From: Chelatococcus sp. YT9
GTDB lineage: Bacteria; Pseudomonadota; Alphaproteobacteria; Rhizobiales; Beijerinckiaceae
Direction: 5' to 3'
Assembly (NCBI RefSeq): GCF_018398315.1
Contig: NZ_JAHBRW010000002.1
Span: 108,637-172,636, forward strand
DNA: 64,000 nt
Numbering within the stretch: the stretch's first letter is position 1; the number at the start of each line of letters is the position of its first letter. The translations under genes were made by a program, and so were the position numbers. Under the pieces are notes generated by a model. The model saw only the letters and a list, made by a program, of their open reading frames with translations, ran no database searches and had not been told where the DNA came from. This document shows positions 25,893 through 35,162 of the stretch, piece after piece.

Positions 25893-26897
25893 TCAGGTAC
25901 TCTCCCGGATCACGATCGAAAAGCCGAGGTCGAGTTGCACCGCACCCTTCTCCGCGGAACTCAGCCGCGCGAGAACCCGCTCCGCCGCCCGTTGTCCGAT
26001 CTCGCGCGCTCGCACCTGCACCGTGGTCAGGGCCGGCACGAGCACTTGCGCAACGGGCAAATCGGAAAAGCCCATGACCGCGATCCGAGTGGGGACCGCA
26101 ATCCCGCGACGCTGGCACTCAAGGAGCACCCCCATGGCGATCATGTCGTTGCTGCAGAACACGGCATCGACATCGGGCGCGATGGCGAGCAGTCGCCCGA
26201 GCGCTTCGCAGCCAGCGAGAACCGAGGATGGCGACGGCGAGGGGATCCGGACGACGGATGGTGGACCGAGCCCGGCCGCTGACACCTCTGCGGAAAAGCC
26301 CTTCAAGCGGGCGCCTGAGCGTAGGTCCATACCGCCGATGAAGGCGAGACGCTTCCGATCCCGGTCGATGAGATGGCGCGCGGCCGCTCCGGCCGCGTCT
26401 TCATTCGAAAAGCCAACCAACATGTCAATCGGACGGGGGCCGAGCTCCCAGGTTTCAACGACCGGAATACGGGCCGCTTTAATGCGCTTCCGCAGAGCGG
26501 CATTCCGGGTAAGGCCCGTGAGTACGAGCCCATCGACCCGACGGCCGATGAATGTCTCCACCAACTCGGCCAGACGTTTTTCATCATACCACGTCTGCCC
26601 GAGCAGCAACTGATACCTGTTCTCCGTAAGAACTGTGGATAAGCCGTCTATAGTCTCGGAAAATATTGAGTTCGTAATCGTTGGAACCACCGCCGCGATA
26701 ATCTTCGAACGATTTCCCGCCAAGCTGCCCGCGGTCAGGTTGGGCGTATAGCCAAGGCGGCCGGCAACGCGTCGCACGCGCTCGACGGTATCGGCGCTGA
26801 CAATGCCTGGCTGGTTAAAAACGCGCGAAACGGTGGCGAGCGATACGCCAGCCTCCCGTGCAATGTCTTCCATTCTTAGAACCGGTGAGTCGTGCAT
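25893..26897 (-). CDS. LacI-family transcriptional regulator
   Basis: This is a LacI/GalR-type repressor of 334 residues. The helix-turn-helix is at the extreme N-terminus (MEDIAREAGVSLATVSRVFN) with the hinge-helix region GYTPNLTAGSLAGNRS, and a periplasmic-binding-like effector domain follows, containing FCSNDMIAMGVLLECQRRGI and VMGFSDLP. It diverges from the operon of an unknown protein, a CUT1 ABC transporter and oxidoreductases. A perfect 16-bp LacI-type palindrome overlaps the predicted start of transcription of that operon. The effector is probably a sugar or sugar acid. Confidence 0.93.
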   Translation of the reverse strand: MHDSPVLRMEDIAREAGVSLATVSRVFNQPGIVSADTVERVRRVAGRLGYTPNLTAGSLAGNRSKIIAAVVPTITNSIFSETIDGLSTVLTENRYQLLLGQTWYDEKRLAELVETFIGRRVDGLVLTGLTRNAALRKRIKAARIPVVETWELGPRPIDMLVGFSNEDAAGAAARHLIDRDRKRLAFIGGMDLRSGARLKGFSAEVSAAGLGPPSVVRIPSPSPSSVLAGCEALGRLLAIAPDVDAVFCSNDMIAMGVLLECQRRGIAVPTRIAVMGFSDLPVAQVLVPALTTVQVRAREIGQRAAERVLARLSSAEKGAVQLDLGFSIVIREST

Positions 26898-26961
26898 GCG
26901 CGAATTTTGACCTTCAACTGTTGGACCGACTGTAGCCCATCCCCGACACCTCTGCCACGGC

Positions 26962-27005
26962 TTGACAAATGGTACGGCTTTTCATAGCAATGAAAGCGCT
27001 TTCAT
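26962..27005 (+). promoter_or_regulatory. promoter overlapped by a LacI-type operator
   Basis: TTGACA (26962-26967) and a weak -10 TAGCAA (26985-26990) are 17 bases apart. They are followed at once by ATGAAAGCGCTTTCAT (26990-27005), a perfect palindrome of the LacI/GalR class with the central CG. Bound repressor would cover the transcription start, 22 bases before the first ATG of the operon. The same regulator gene diverges from here. Confidence 0.8.
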
Positions 27006-27026
27006 ACCCATGCCGCGTGAGATACG

Positions 27027-27983
27027 ATGCTAGACGGGCACCAACTAACTGATAAGACGCTTGAATTGGCGTTGAGCCGTGCAATTCGCCGTAGCGATCC
27101 GCTGCTGAGCCGGTTCAATCCTCTGCCGCGCATCCTCTTCGTCAACGACTTCGATGACGGCAGCCATGGCTGGTGCGAACTTAGCGGCAACCACGACAAC
27201 AATCTCGACAGCCTGCGTCGCATGGCGCGCGATTTGCGCCCTCCCCAGCTCAGCAGCCTTACGTTCTTCGACACCGGCACGCACGGCTCGATCGACGGAA
27301 CCTACGCATTGAAGCTCGCGACGCGGCCGCGTGCCAACCACATGAGTCAGGCAATCAAACGCTTTACCTATGTGAAACGCGGACTTGTACAGTTCGAGAT
27401 GTACTTCACGTTCAAAGCCGAAACCATCTTTAATCAACCGAAAGTCGGCGAAAGAGCTTGGGATGGCAACTTCCATCCTTCCGCGTCTCAGTTCGGCGAC
27501 TTCACAATCAGCAATGACGTCGGCGAGGGTGAAAATGGCGAGCGTTATCATTGCGCGCTACGTTACCAGAATACTGATCATGCCGGAAAGCTTATCCAGC
27601 GATGGCAGTACAAGACCTCCGTCCAGCCGACGACCATGATGGAAAAGCAGGGCCTGGCGCAATCGCCGGAAGACTATCACGTCTGCCATCCCGACGATTG
27701 GGAGCCGATACCAGGCGGTCATCAGCCGCTTTGCTACAATGAGATTCCTACAAAAACGAACTGGCACTACCTGCGATGGGTCTTCGATACGGAGAAGCGC
27801 GCCAATACTGAATTGCAAGTCAATGATCTGACGATGGACCTCCGTGATTTGCCGGTCCCGCGTTACGACCATCCCTATTGGGGCTGCGAGCGGTTGCTGA
27901 ACTTCTGTCTCGATGTACGAACACACTGCAACGTGCGGAATTTTCTCTGGGTCGATTCCGTCGTGGCGTCGGTGGATTGGTGA
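27027..27983 (+). CDS. protein of unrecognised family, first gene of LacI-controlled operon
   Basis: I do not recognise this 318-residue protein. It has no signal peptide or membrane segment and is rich in aromatic residues and histidine. The segments FVNDFDDGSHGWCELSGNHD, YALKLATRP, FEMYFTFKAE and NWHYLRWVFDTEK give the alternating hydrophobic pattern of a beta-sandwich (jelly-roll or concanavalin-like) fold, of the type seen in lectins and polysaccharide-active enzymes. This fold is inference only. It is the first gene after the LacI-type operator, is followed at 11 bases by another unknown protein, and precedes a sugar-type ABC transporter, so a role in binding or processing the transported compound is plausible. 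Confidence 0.8.
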   Translation: MLDGHQLTDKTLELALSRAIRRSDPLLSRFNPLPRILFVNDFDDGSHGWCELSGNHDNNLDSLRRMARDLRPPQLSSLTFFDTGTHGSIDGTYALKLATRPRANHMSQAIKRFTYVKRGLVQFEMYFTFKAETIFNQPKVGERAWDGNFHPSASQFGDFTISNDVGEGENGERYHCALRYQNTDHAGKLIQRWQYKTSVQPTTMMEKQGLAQSPEDYHVCHPDDWEPIPGGHQPLCYNEIPTKTNWHYLRWVFDTEKRANTELQVNDLTMDLRDLPVPRYDHPYWGCERLLNFCLDVRTHCNVRNFLWVDSVVASVDW

Positions 27984-27994
27984 GGAGCGCCGCG

Positions 27995-28339
27995 ATGAAG
28001 CGATCATTCACTGCTGTTATCGAACAGGGCAACACCTACGGCTCGCACTTCGAGACCGAGCCCTACGAGGCCGGCTGGGCGACCGAGGCTCGCTGGTTCC
28101 TGCGTATTCAGGATGCCCCAGAGGACGCTGGCTCCGTTCTGATCCGTCCAGAAATATCCCCAGACGGACTTCTGTGGCTCGCCGATGAAGGCCCTACCCA
28201 GCGGATCGATGCGAGGGCGGGTGAAGCCATCACCTTTGTGCAACGTGAGTTTGGAAACTGGCTGCGACTCAAGATCGGATTCGAGGAGAAGGGCGAACGC
28301 TCCGCCAAGTTTCTGATTTATCTGGTGCTCAAGGAATAG
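27995..28339 (+). CDS. small protein of unrecognised family
   Basis: This is a 114-residue protein starting MKRSFTAVIE after a GAGGAG ribosome-binding site, 11 bases behind the previous gene. The frame extends upstream to 27878 but that part overlaps the previous gene and is a shadow. It contains beta-like segments (ARWFLRIQDAPEDAGSVLIR, GLLWLADEG, FGNWLRLKIGFEE) and no signal peptide. The neighbour upstream also looks beta-rich, so the two may act as partners. I cannot assign a family or function. Its conserved operon position before the solute-binding protein suggests involvement with the same substrate. Confidence 0.75.
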   Translation: MKRSFTAVIEQGNTYGSHFETEPYEAGWATEARWFLRIQDAPEDAGSVLIRPEISPDGLLWLADEGPTQRIDARAGEAITFVQREFGNWLRLKIGFEEKGERSAKFLIYLVLKE

Positions 28340-28388
28340 AGCACCGTCGGGCTGATCGTGTATACCGCTATCCAAGGGGAGGAGATCT

Positions 28389-29681
28389 ATGAAATTCCGT
28401 CTCGGTTCTATGCTCGTCGCTTGCGCAGTATTGCTCGGCGCAACGGGAGCGCCATTCGCTCAGGAAAAGAAACCTGAGGTTACCCTAACGATCTTGTCGC
28501 ACAAGGTGCACGAGAACGTGGCGCGCGGCCTCGTACCGGGCACAACCGGAGGCGATATCGCCGGCGAGTGGGCCGCGCGCAACAATGTCAAGCTCAACTG
28601 GATCACGGCCGACATTGACCCGATGCATGACCGGTTGCTGCGCGAGCTTTCGTTGCGCTCGACGTCGATTGATCTGGTCCTTATCATCAATAAATACGCC
28701 ACCCCCAAGATGAGCCGGCTGCTCGAGCCGCTCGATCCCTGGAACGAGAAAGCGCCCATCGAGGATTTTGCCGGCATCCCATCCAATCTCCGTGCTGCGT
28801 TGACCTATGATGGGAAGATGTTCGCCATTCCTTTCCGGCACGCGACCACCGGCCTTCACTATAATGAAAGCCTCTTCAAGGAACGGGGACTCACCCATCC
28901 TCCGCGCACACCAGCCGAAGTTCTCGAGTTCGCACGCAAGCTGACCTTCACGCGCGACGATGGCACCAAGGTGAACGGCCTTGCGGTACCGGCCGGAGCG
29001 GGCCCGTTCGCTGTTCTGTCTATCCTTAACATGTTCGGCGCCGAACTGATTGATCAAGATCGGAATGTCAAAGCGGGCAGCCCGGAGATGGTCAACGCCC
29101 TGCGCACAATGAATCAGCTATACAAGGAAGGTGTTCTCCCTTCAAACTATGCGACCCTTGGTATTGATGAAGTCATCACCGGTGTTCAGAACGGCCAAGT
29201 CGGCATCGATTTCGATCCATTCGCGCGGTATACGACCTATAACGATCCAAAGAAGTCGAAATTCGCGGGGCATATAAAGGTCATTCCCATTCCGGCCGAT
29301 CCCGCGTCAGGGAAGGATGTAGTCGCAATGACGGAGATCTGGTCCTTTGCGATCCCCAAGAATTCGACCCATAAGGAACTCGCATGGAGCCTCGTCCAGG
29401 AGTTGTCGAGCCCAGCCAATACGATCCGCGCAGCTTTGAACGGCAACGGGCCGGTTCGGCCCGCGGCGTATCAAGACAAGCGGCTGAAGGAGCTTCTGCC
29501 ATATACGCAGGAGGAAGCACTTGCGATTTCCGAGGCCGTGACCATTCCCTCCTCCTATGACGCCTCTACGCAGGTCAACTTGATCTTCATGGAGGAATCC
29601 CAAGCAGCGGTTCTCGGCTTGAAAACGCCTGAAGAAGCGGCCGCTTCCATGCAGAAGCGGATCACTCCGCTTGTGAAATAG
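28389..29681 (+). CDS. CUT1-type ABC transporter solute-binding protein
   Basis: This is a periplasmic extracellular solute-binding protein family 1 member, 430 residues, with a Sec signal peptide (MKFRLGSMLVACAVLLGATG, cleavage near PFAQEKK). The mature protein shows the family features VTLTILSHK, the RLLEPLDPWN segment and MFAIPFRHATTGLHYNESLF, which mark carbohydrate or carbohydrate-derivative binders. A strong AGGGGAGGAG lies before the start. It precedes two MalF/MalG-like permeases, but no ATPase gene is in the operon. Confidence 0.92.
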   Translation: MKFRLGSMLVACAVLLGATGAPFAQEKKPEVTLTILSHKVHENVARGLVPGTTGGDIAGEWAARNNVKLNWITADIDPMHDRLLRELSLRSTSIDLVLIINKYATPKMSRLLEPLDPWNEKAPIEDFAGIPSNLRAALTYDGKMFAIPFRHATTGLHYNESLFKERGLTHPPRTPAEVLEFARKLTFTRDDGTKVNGLAVPAGAGPFAVLSILNMFGAELIDQDRNVKAGSPEMVNALRTMNQLYKEGVLPSNYATLGIDEVITGVQNGQVGIDFDPFARYTTYNDPKKSKFAGHIKVIPIPADPASGKDVVAMTEIWSFAIPKNSTHKELAWSLVQELSSPANTIRAALNGNGPVRPAAYQDKRLKELLPYTQEEALAISEAVTIPSSYDASTQVNLIFMEESQAAVLGLKTPEEAAASMQKRITPLVK

Positions 29682-29719
29682 GACCAAGGCATCATACCGG
29701 TCGGCGGAAGAGGCGCACC

Positions 29720-30637
29720 TTGACGCTTCTTTCGCCCGCTGCCCCTGCTGCTTCCGGATCTTTTCTGATGAAGGCACTCAACCTGTCTGCACTTGGACTG
29801 CTCGCGCCGGTGCATCTACTTCTTCTCGCTGTCATCGCGGTGCCCTCCCTCGCTGTCTTCTGGCTGAGCCTCAACGCTTCAACCTACGGCGTCTCCCCTG
29901 AGTTCGTTGGGTTCGCCAACTATTGGACAGTGCTGACGGACGGTTATTTCTGGCGCTCTGCACTCAATACATTCGTTGTTGTCAATGTCGTCGTCTACGC
30001 CGAAATTCTCCTCGGGCTTGGACTTGCGCTACTATTTGTCGGGAAGGTGCCCTGTCGGAATCTCCTCTTCGCGATCATCCTCATGCCCTACGCTGTCTCT
30101 GAGGTGGTTGGAGTCCTCGCCTGGAAAATTCTGATGAACCCGAGTTACGGCGCGATCAGCCGTACGCTCGCGGAAATCGGGCTCAGCCTCAACTGGAGCG
30201 CGTCCCCAACCCAAGGCTTGGCGCTCGTCTCCATCATAAGCATCTGGCATCATCTCCCATTCACCTTCTTGCTGCTCTATGCCGCGTTGCTTGCCATTCC
30301 CCGCTCCCTCTATGAAGCCGCGAGTATCGATGGGGCGGGCACTCTGCAGACTTTCGTCCGCATAACACTTCCGTTGCTCGTACCGGCCTTGCTCATCACC
30401 GTTATTTTCCGGCTCGTCTTTGCGTTCCGCATGTTTTCCGAAGTGTGGCTCCTGACGAAGGGCGGACCAGCGCGGTTAACCGAGGTGCTTGCGGTGTATC
30501 TCTACCAGGGCGCGTTCCGCAACGGCGACTTCGGGACGGCATCTGCCACCGGCTGGCTCATGGTGCTGAGCTCTCTCGGCGTTGCGTCGTTCTATCTCTA
30601 TCAAATGCATCGGCGGATCGCGGGTGGCCATGCGTAA
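29720..30637 (+). CDS. CUT1-type ABC transporter permease (MalF-like)
   Basis: This is an inner-membrane permease with about six hydrophobic segments (the first is LNLSALGLLAPVHLLLLAVI) and the ATPase-contact EAA loop YEAASIDGAGTLQTFVRITL. The long form uses a TTG start and gives 305 residues; an ATG 48 bases later (MKALNLSALG) is an equally good start. It pairs with the following MalG-like permease, whose ATG overlaps its stop region by eight bases. Confidence 0.9.
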   Translation: MTLLSPAAPAASGSFLMKALNLSALGLLAPVHLLLLAVIAVPSLAVFWLSLNASTYGVSPEFVGFANYWTVLTDGYFWRSALNTFVVVNVVVYAEILLGLGLALLFVGKVPCRNLLFAIILMPYAVSEVVGVLAWKILMNPSYGAISRTLAEIGLSLNWSASPTQGLALVSIISIWHHLPFTFLLLYAALLAIPRSLYEAASIDGAGTLQTFVRITLPLLVPALLITVIFRLVFAFRMFSEVWLLTKGGPARLTEVLAVYLYQGAFRNGDFGTASATGWLMVLSSLGVASFYLYQMHRRIAGGHA

Positions 30638-31457
30638 ATTTGCTTTATCGACAGCGCGATACTTCGCCATACTGATGTTTCTGGTCTGGTCCGCCGGGCC
30701 CATCCTGTTCATTATCATCTCCTCACTCAAACCGCAGACGGAGATGTTCGCTTATCCTCCCTCCCTGATCTTCCAGCCGACATTCGAGCACTATGTGACG
30801 CTCTGGAACGAGTGGGACGCATTCTTCGCGACGATGCGCAACAGCCTGATCGTCGCCGTGGGGGCCACGCTGCTTGCTGTCTTCGTGAGCTTCCTTGGTG
30901 GCTATGTCTATTCCCGCTACTCCGGACGGCTCCTTGGTGCCAGCGCGATCTACATGATCGCGATCCGCTTGCTTCCCCCTATCGTCGTCACCCTGCCTCT
31001 CTTTCCCATCGTCGACGCGCTCGGTCTCAGCGACACCCACATCATCCTCATTCTGCTCTATGCCGCCTTCTGGGTTTCGCTGTGCACAATGATCATCAAG
31101 ACATTCATCGATGAGGTCCCGCGCGAACTCGACGAGGCGGCATTCGTCGATGGCGCCTCGCAGCTGCAAACAATCGCGCGGGTCATCTTCCCGCTCGCGC
31201 GTCAGGGAATCATGGCGAGTGCGATATTCGTCTTCGTTTTTTCCTGGAATGAATATCTGTTCGCGCTGATCTTCACCACACAGCATGCCAAGACAGCACC
31301 GCTCGTCATCAGCGAGGTCATGGATGCGATCTATGGAACAGATTGGGGCGTTCTCTTCGCGGGCGTGACCGTTCAACTTCTCCCGGTCGTTCTTTTGGTG
31401 ATGCTGGCGCAACGTTTGCTTGTCGCGGGATTGACCGCCGGCTCCGTGAAAGGCTGA
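30630..31457 (+). CDS. CUT1-type ABC transporter permease (MalG-like)
   Basis: This is the second inner-membrane permease, 275 residues with six predicted segments and the EAA loop LDEAAFVDGASQLQTIARVI. The start MRKFALSTARY overlaps the end of the upstream permease (ATGCGTAA), a coupled arrangement. The C-terminus is hydrophobic and ends in the cytoplasm. Transport would need an ATPase encoded elsewhere, such as a shared MsmK/UgpC-type protein; a candidate of that class is at 61897-63105 but belongs to another block. Confidence 0.9.
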   Translation: MRKFALSTARYFAILMFLVWSAGPILFIIISSLKPQTEMFAYPPSLIFQPTFEHYVTLWNEWDAFFATMRNSLIVAVGATLLAVFVSFLGGYVYSRYSGRLLGASAIYMIAIRLLPPIVVTLPLFPIVDALGLSDTHIILILLYAAFWVSLCTMIIKTFIDEVPRELDEAAFVDGASQLQTIARVIFPLARQGIMASAIFVFVFSWNEYLFALIFTTQHAKTAPLVISEVMDAIYGTDWGVLFAGVTVQLLPVVLLVMLAQRLLVAGLTAGSVKG

Positions 31458-31463
31458 GATCTG

Positions 31464-32273
31464 ATGCCCACCACCCTGCCCTCAATCGAGAACGATATTC
31501 CCTCAACGCCTGCCGCCGCGATCTACCCCAGGCTGCGTGACAGGACAGCCATCGTCACCGGCGGAGCGACCGGAATTGGGGCGGCGATCGTCCTGCGGCT
31601 CGCCGAGCAAGGTGTCCGAACCGGCTTTCTCGACATCGACGCTGACAAGGGCGCGCGCACTGCCGCCGTGATCGGCGAGCGCACCGGCATCCAGGTTCGG
31701 TTCCGGCATTGCGACATCACAGACATCGCTGCGCTGCGCAGCGCAATCACCTGGCTTCAGAACGATCTCGGCGACATCAGCATTCTGGTCAATAACGCAG
31801 CGAACGACGAGCGCCGTGGCGTCGCAGATATCGAACCCGATGATTTCGACACGAGCCTCGCCGTGAACCTGCGACACCAGTTCTTCGCGGCGCAAGCGGT
31901 GCGCGTGGGTATGGCGCGTCTCGGCCATGGCGCTATCATCAATATCGGCTCCCATGCCTGGTACCTGGGAGCGCCTTCCATGAGCCTGTATCTGATGGCC
32001 AAGGCCGGGGTCGCCGGCCTCACGAAGGCGCTCGCGCGTGAACTTGGGCCGGAGGGCATCCGTGTCAACCACGTCGTGCCCGGCTGGGTCCTGACCGAGC
32101 GGCAGCGGCGCTTGTGGTGGAGCGAGGAAGCCGACGCCCGCCGGCGGCAGAACCAGTGCATCCCGACGGAGATCGAAGCAAGCGATGTCGCGGAGATGGT
32201 GGTGTATCTCGCCTCCGACGCCGCTCGCGCGTGCACCAACCAGAGCTATTTCGTGGACGGCGGGAGAAACTGA
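31464..32273 (+). CDS. short-chain dehydrogenase/reductase in sugar-type operon
   Basis: This is a 269-residue classical SDR. Motifs are TGGATGIGAAI near residue 30, NNAANDERRG, the serine in INIGSHAWYLG and the catalytic YLMAK, followed by GIRVNHVVPGWVLTERQ. The C-terminal CTNQSYFVDGGRN is typical of sugar and sugar-acid dehydrogenases of the glucose dehydrogenase/L-arabinose type. It follows the permeases at six bases and its stop overlaps the next start (TGATG). It probably oxidises the imported sugar or polyol. Confidence 0.88.
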   Translation: MPTTLPSIENDIPSTPAAAIYPRLRDRTAIVTGGATGIGAAIVLRLAEQGVRTGFLDIDADKGARTAAVIGERTGIQVRFRHCDITDIAALRSAITWLQNDLGDISILVNNAANDERRGVADIEPDDFDTSLAVNLRHQFFAAQAVRVGMARLGHGAIINIGSHAWYLGAPSMSLYLMAKAGVAGLTKALARELGPEGIRVNHVVPGWVLTERQRRLWWSEEADARRRQNQCIPTEIEASDVAEMVVYLASDAARACTNQSYFVDGGRN

Positions 32274-32806
32274 TGGCCGCCTACCGCCGCATCGTGACCG
32301 GCAACAACGCAGCAGGGCGCTCGGAAATCCAGCATGATGGGACCCCGCCAGCCGTTCTGGCGACGCCGGGGGGCGGACAGATCATCGAGCTGTGGCGAAC
32401 GCGCTCTCCCTGCGAGCCGGGGGCCAGCATCGCCGCGACGGATGCAGAGCCGGTCGCCTTCGCGCCTGCCCCGGAAGCGACATCCTGCCGGGTGGTGCGC
32501 ATTCCCCCCGACAGCAAACGCTGGGGTGGCGGGCTCGCGTCCGCAGATCTCTTCGCGGCCATGGGCGCGAGCGGCGCCCGAAGCGGCGATCCGGCCCGTC
32601 ATCCCGGCATGCATGTGACGCCAACAATCGACTACGTCTGCGTCCTCCGTGGGGAAATCATCGCCGTCATGGAGGACAGCGAGACCCGTCTCATGCCCGG
32701 CGACATCCTGGTGCAACGCGCAACCGTCCATGCCTGGAAGAACGAGACCGACGACTATGCCGAGATGTTCGTGGTGATGATCGGCATCCCCCCCGAGACG
32801 CGTTAG
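32273..32806 (+). CDS. cupin-domain protein
   Basis: This is a 177-residue protein with a C-terminal cupin fold. The first cupin motif region is GMHVTPTIDYVCVLRGE and the second is LMPGDILVQRATVHAWKNE, retaining histidines suitable for a metal site. The N-terminal 90 residues form the second half of a bicupin-like sandwich or a variable extension. Such HxTxTIDY cupins accompany catabolic operons and may be isomerases, dioxygenases or binding proteins. The start overlaps the SDR stop. The substrate and reaction are unknown. Confidence 0.82.
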   Translation: MAAYRRIVTGNNAAGRSEIQHDGTPPAVLATPGGGQIIELWRTRSPCEPGASIAATDAEPVAFAPAPEATSCRVVRIPPDSKRWGGGLASADLFAAMGASGARSGDPARHPGMHVTPTIDYVCVLRGEIIAVMEDSETRLMPGDILVQRATVHAWKNETDDYAEMFVVMIGIPPETR

Positions 32807-32818
32807 GCGCAGGCTCCG

Positions 32819-34453
32819 ATGCAAATACCTGATGAAGTCGACTATATCGTCGTCGGCGCGGGCGCGGCGGGCTGCATCGTGGCCAGCCGGCTTGCGGAAG
32901 ACGGGCGCGCTTCTGTCTGCCTCATCGAAGCAGGTGGGCGGGACAGCAACCCATGGGTCAAAGTACCAATCGGCTATGCCCGGCTGATGAATAATCCAAA
33001 GGTCAACTGGGGCTATAGCACCCAACCTGAGGCAGGTCTGAACGGGCGGGAGATCCGCTGGCCGCGTGGGAAGCTGCTCGGTGGGTCGGCAAGCATCAAC
33101 GGCCTCGTATTCCTGCGCGGATCCCCCGGCGATTTCGATCTCTGGGAGAACGCCGGCGCCCGCGGCTGGTCCTATGCGGATGTGCTGCCTGCCTTCGAAA
33201 AGCTTGAGCGCTGCCTTTATCCGGGGGCGGAGGAAGGGCGGCACGGCTTCAACGGGCCGATACCCGTTGCGATAGCCAAGCGCCCCTCCGCGGTGGCGCA
33301 AGCCTTCGTGAAGGCCGCGCTCGAACTCGGCTATTCCTATAATCCCGATTTCAATGGCCAGTCACTCGCGGGAGCGGGCTTCCTGCCGTTCAATGTCGAG
33401 CGGGGCAGGCGTCACACCTCCGCCGCGACGTATCTTCGACCCGCCATGCGCCACGGCGCCAAAATACATCTGCAACTGAATACGCTCGTCCACCGCGTCA
33501 TTTTCGAGGACCGCCGTGCAACCGGCGTGGTGATCGCGCCGCAGGGAGCCGGCGCAGGCCGCATCCTGCGCGCTCGGCGCGAGGTCATTCTCTGCGGCGG
33601 CGCTGTTAATTCACCCCAACTGCTGATGCTTTCGGGAATTGGCGACGCGCAGGCGTTGTCGGCGCTCGGCATCGCGCCGGTCATCCATTCACCGCAGGTC
33701 GGCCGCGGGCTGCAGGACCATCTCATGGCGCGCTTCGCCTTTCGCTGCACGCGCGCGGTCACCTTGAACGACATCATGCGCAATCCCTTCCGTATCGCCG
33801 GGATGGGTGCGCGCTATGCGCTGAGCGGGACGGGCCCCATGGCCATTTCGGCCGCGGAGGCGAGCCTGTTCGTGCCGACGCAGGCTCAACCGAAACACAT
33901 CCCGCCTTCCGGAGATCCCGCCCTCCAGTTCCAAGTCGCCAATTTCAGCCTCGATAGCTACGAGACGGGTCTGCACCCCTTCCCCGGCTTTGTCTACAGC
34001 GCCTGCGTCTGCAGGCCGGACAGCAGGGGCGAGGTCACGTTGGCGTCGTCTGACCCGCATGAAAAGCCGCTTATAGCGGCCAACTATCTTTCCGAAACGT
34101 ATGACCAAAAAGCGATGATCGAGGGTTTTCGCATCGGTCGGAAACTGGCCGGGACGCGGGCGCTCTCGCCATGGATCGCGGAGGAACTGAAGCCCGGACG
34201 CCAAGTGCGCACCGACGAGAGCCTCATCGCCTACATCAGGGAAACCGCCTCGACGACCTTCCATCCCTGCGGCACCGTCGCCATGGGGGGCGAACAGGCT
34301 CCACTCGATCCCAGCCTGAGGGTCCGCGGGGTCGAGGGCCTTCGCGTGATTGATGCCGCCGTCATGCCGATCATCCCGTCCACCAATATTCATGCGGCAA
34401 CATTGATGGTGGCCGAAAGGGGTAGCGCGATCGTCCGCAGCAACGGGCCGTGA
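32819..34453 (+). CDS. GMC-family FAD-dependent oxidoreductase
   Basis: This is a glucose-methanol-choline family flavoprotein of 544 residues. The ADP-binding motif is IVVGAGAAGCIVASRL at the N-terminus, followed by the GMC signature region RWPRGKLLGGSASINGL, and the C-terminal domain contains the catalytic histidine in STTFHPCGTVAMG and PSTNIHAATLMVAERGS. It resembles choline, alkyl alcohol and sugar dehydrogenases; no signal peptide is visible, so it is probably cytoplasmic and passes electrons to quinone or oxygen. It is the last gene of the LacI-controlled operon and converges with the MOSC gene at an eight-base gap. Confidence 0.9.
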   Translation: MQIPDEVDYIVVGAGAAGCIVASRLAEDGRASVCLIEAGGRDSNPWVKVPIGYARLMNNPKVNWGYSTQPEAGLNGREIRWPRGKLLGGSASINGLVFLRGSPGDFDLWENAGARGWSYADVLPAFEKLERCLYPGAEEGRHGFNGPIPVAIAKRPSAVAQAFVKAALELGYSYNPDFNGQSLAGAGFLPFNVERGRRHTSAATYLRPAMRHGAKIHLQLNTLVHRVIFEDRRATGVVIAPQGAGAGRILRARREVILCGGAVNSPQLLMLSGIGDAQALSALGIAPVIHSPQVGRGLQDHLMARFAFRCTRAVTLNDIMRNPFRIAGMGARYALSGTGPMAISAAEASLFVPTQAQPKHIPPSGDPALQFQVANFSLDSYETGLHPFPGFVYSACVCRPDSRGEVTLASSDPHEKPLIAANYLSETYDQKAMIEGFRIGRKLAGTRALSPWIAEELKPGRQVRTDESLIAYIRETASTTFHPCGTVAMGGEQAPLDPSLRVRGVEGLRVIDAAVMPIIPSTNIHAATLMVAERGSAIVRSNGP

Positions 34454-34460
34454 TCATGCT

Positions 34461-35162
34461 TTATTCCGTTCGGGCAGGCGCCGCGCCAAAGAGGCGCGAT
34501 GTCCAGTCCTCCACCGCGCGCGTCGAGAGGCGGCGCTCGGCAAGCCGCCGCCAGCTGTCCGGCAGGCCCGGCAGATCGGCCATCGCGGTCAACTCCTCTT
34601 CATCGAGCGGCGTGACATACAACAGCCGCCACAGCCGCCTTATCGTCCATTCTGGCAAGTGGCGGTCGAGTAGGACGAGGCTGTCGCCCGGTTTGACAAC
34701 GCCAGTCTCGATGACGCGATAATACCAGCCCGTCCTGCCGCTCGTCTGCACGCGCAACGCCATGTCGTCGACGCCGAAGCGGACATTGAGCTTCCAGCAG
34801 GGCTGGCGTCCCTGCGACACCTCCACCACGGCGCTGCCCAGCCGAAACACGTCGCCAATGGCCACCGTCGCCTCATCAAGGCCCGTGATCGAGAGGTTCT
34901 CGCCGAAGGCACCGGGCCGGGCGAGAAGGGCACCGTTCCCGATCTCCGCGCGCCAGGCCGCGTAATGCTCGAAGGGATAGTGGTGAACGGCCTTGTCCGG
35001 CCCGCCATGATGCCGGCGATCCCCCTGCGCGTCACCTTCAAAGCCTTCGAAGCCCAGCCGCAGCGGGCCGTCCACCGGGCGCTTGTCGATGCCGCTCGAC
35101 GTCCCGGTCTGCCCGAGTGGGTGGACGGAGCCAACGAGCAAGTTTTCGAGACGCAACATCAT
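34461..35162 (-). CDS. MOSC-domain protein (YiiM-like)
   Basis: This is a MOSC-domain protein of about 233 residues with a C-terminal three-alpha-helix extension, the layout of YiiM. YiiM-type proteins bind molybdenum cofactor and reduce N-hydroxylated compounds. The invariant cysteine lies in GRQPCWKLNVRFG; supporting motifs are GDAQGDRRHHGGPDKAVHHY and PGAFGENLSITG. The start is uncertain: ATGs occur at 35159, 35162 and 35189. It stands beside the molybdenum hydroxylase operon but is transcribed away from it, so a cofactor link is suggestive only. Confidence 0.85.
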   Translation of the reverse strand: MMLRLENLLVGSVHPLGQTGTSSGIDKRPVDGPLRLGFEGFEGDAQGDRRHHGGPDKAVHHYPFEHYAAWRAEIGNGALLARPGAFGENLSITGLDEATVAIGDVFRLGSAVVEVSQGRQPCWKLNVRFGVDDMALRVQTSGRTGWYYRVIETGVVKPGDSLVLLDRHLPEWTIRRLWRLLYVTPLDEEELTAMADLPGLPDSWRRLAERRLSTRAVEDWTSRLFGAAPARTE

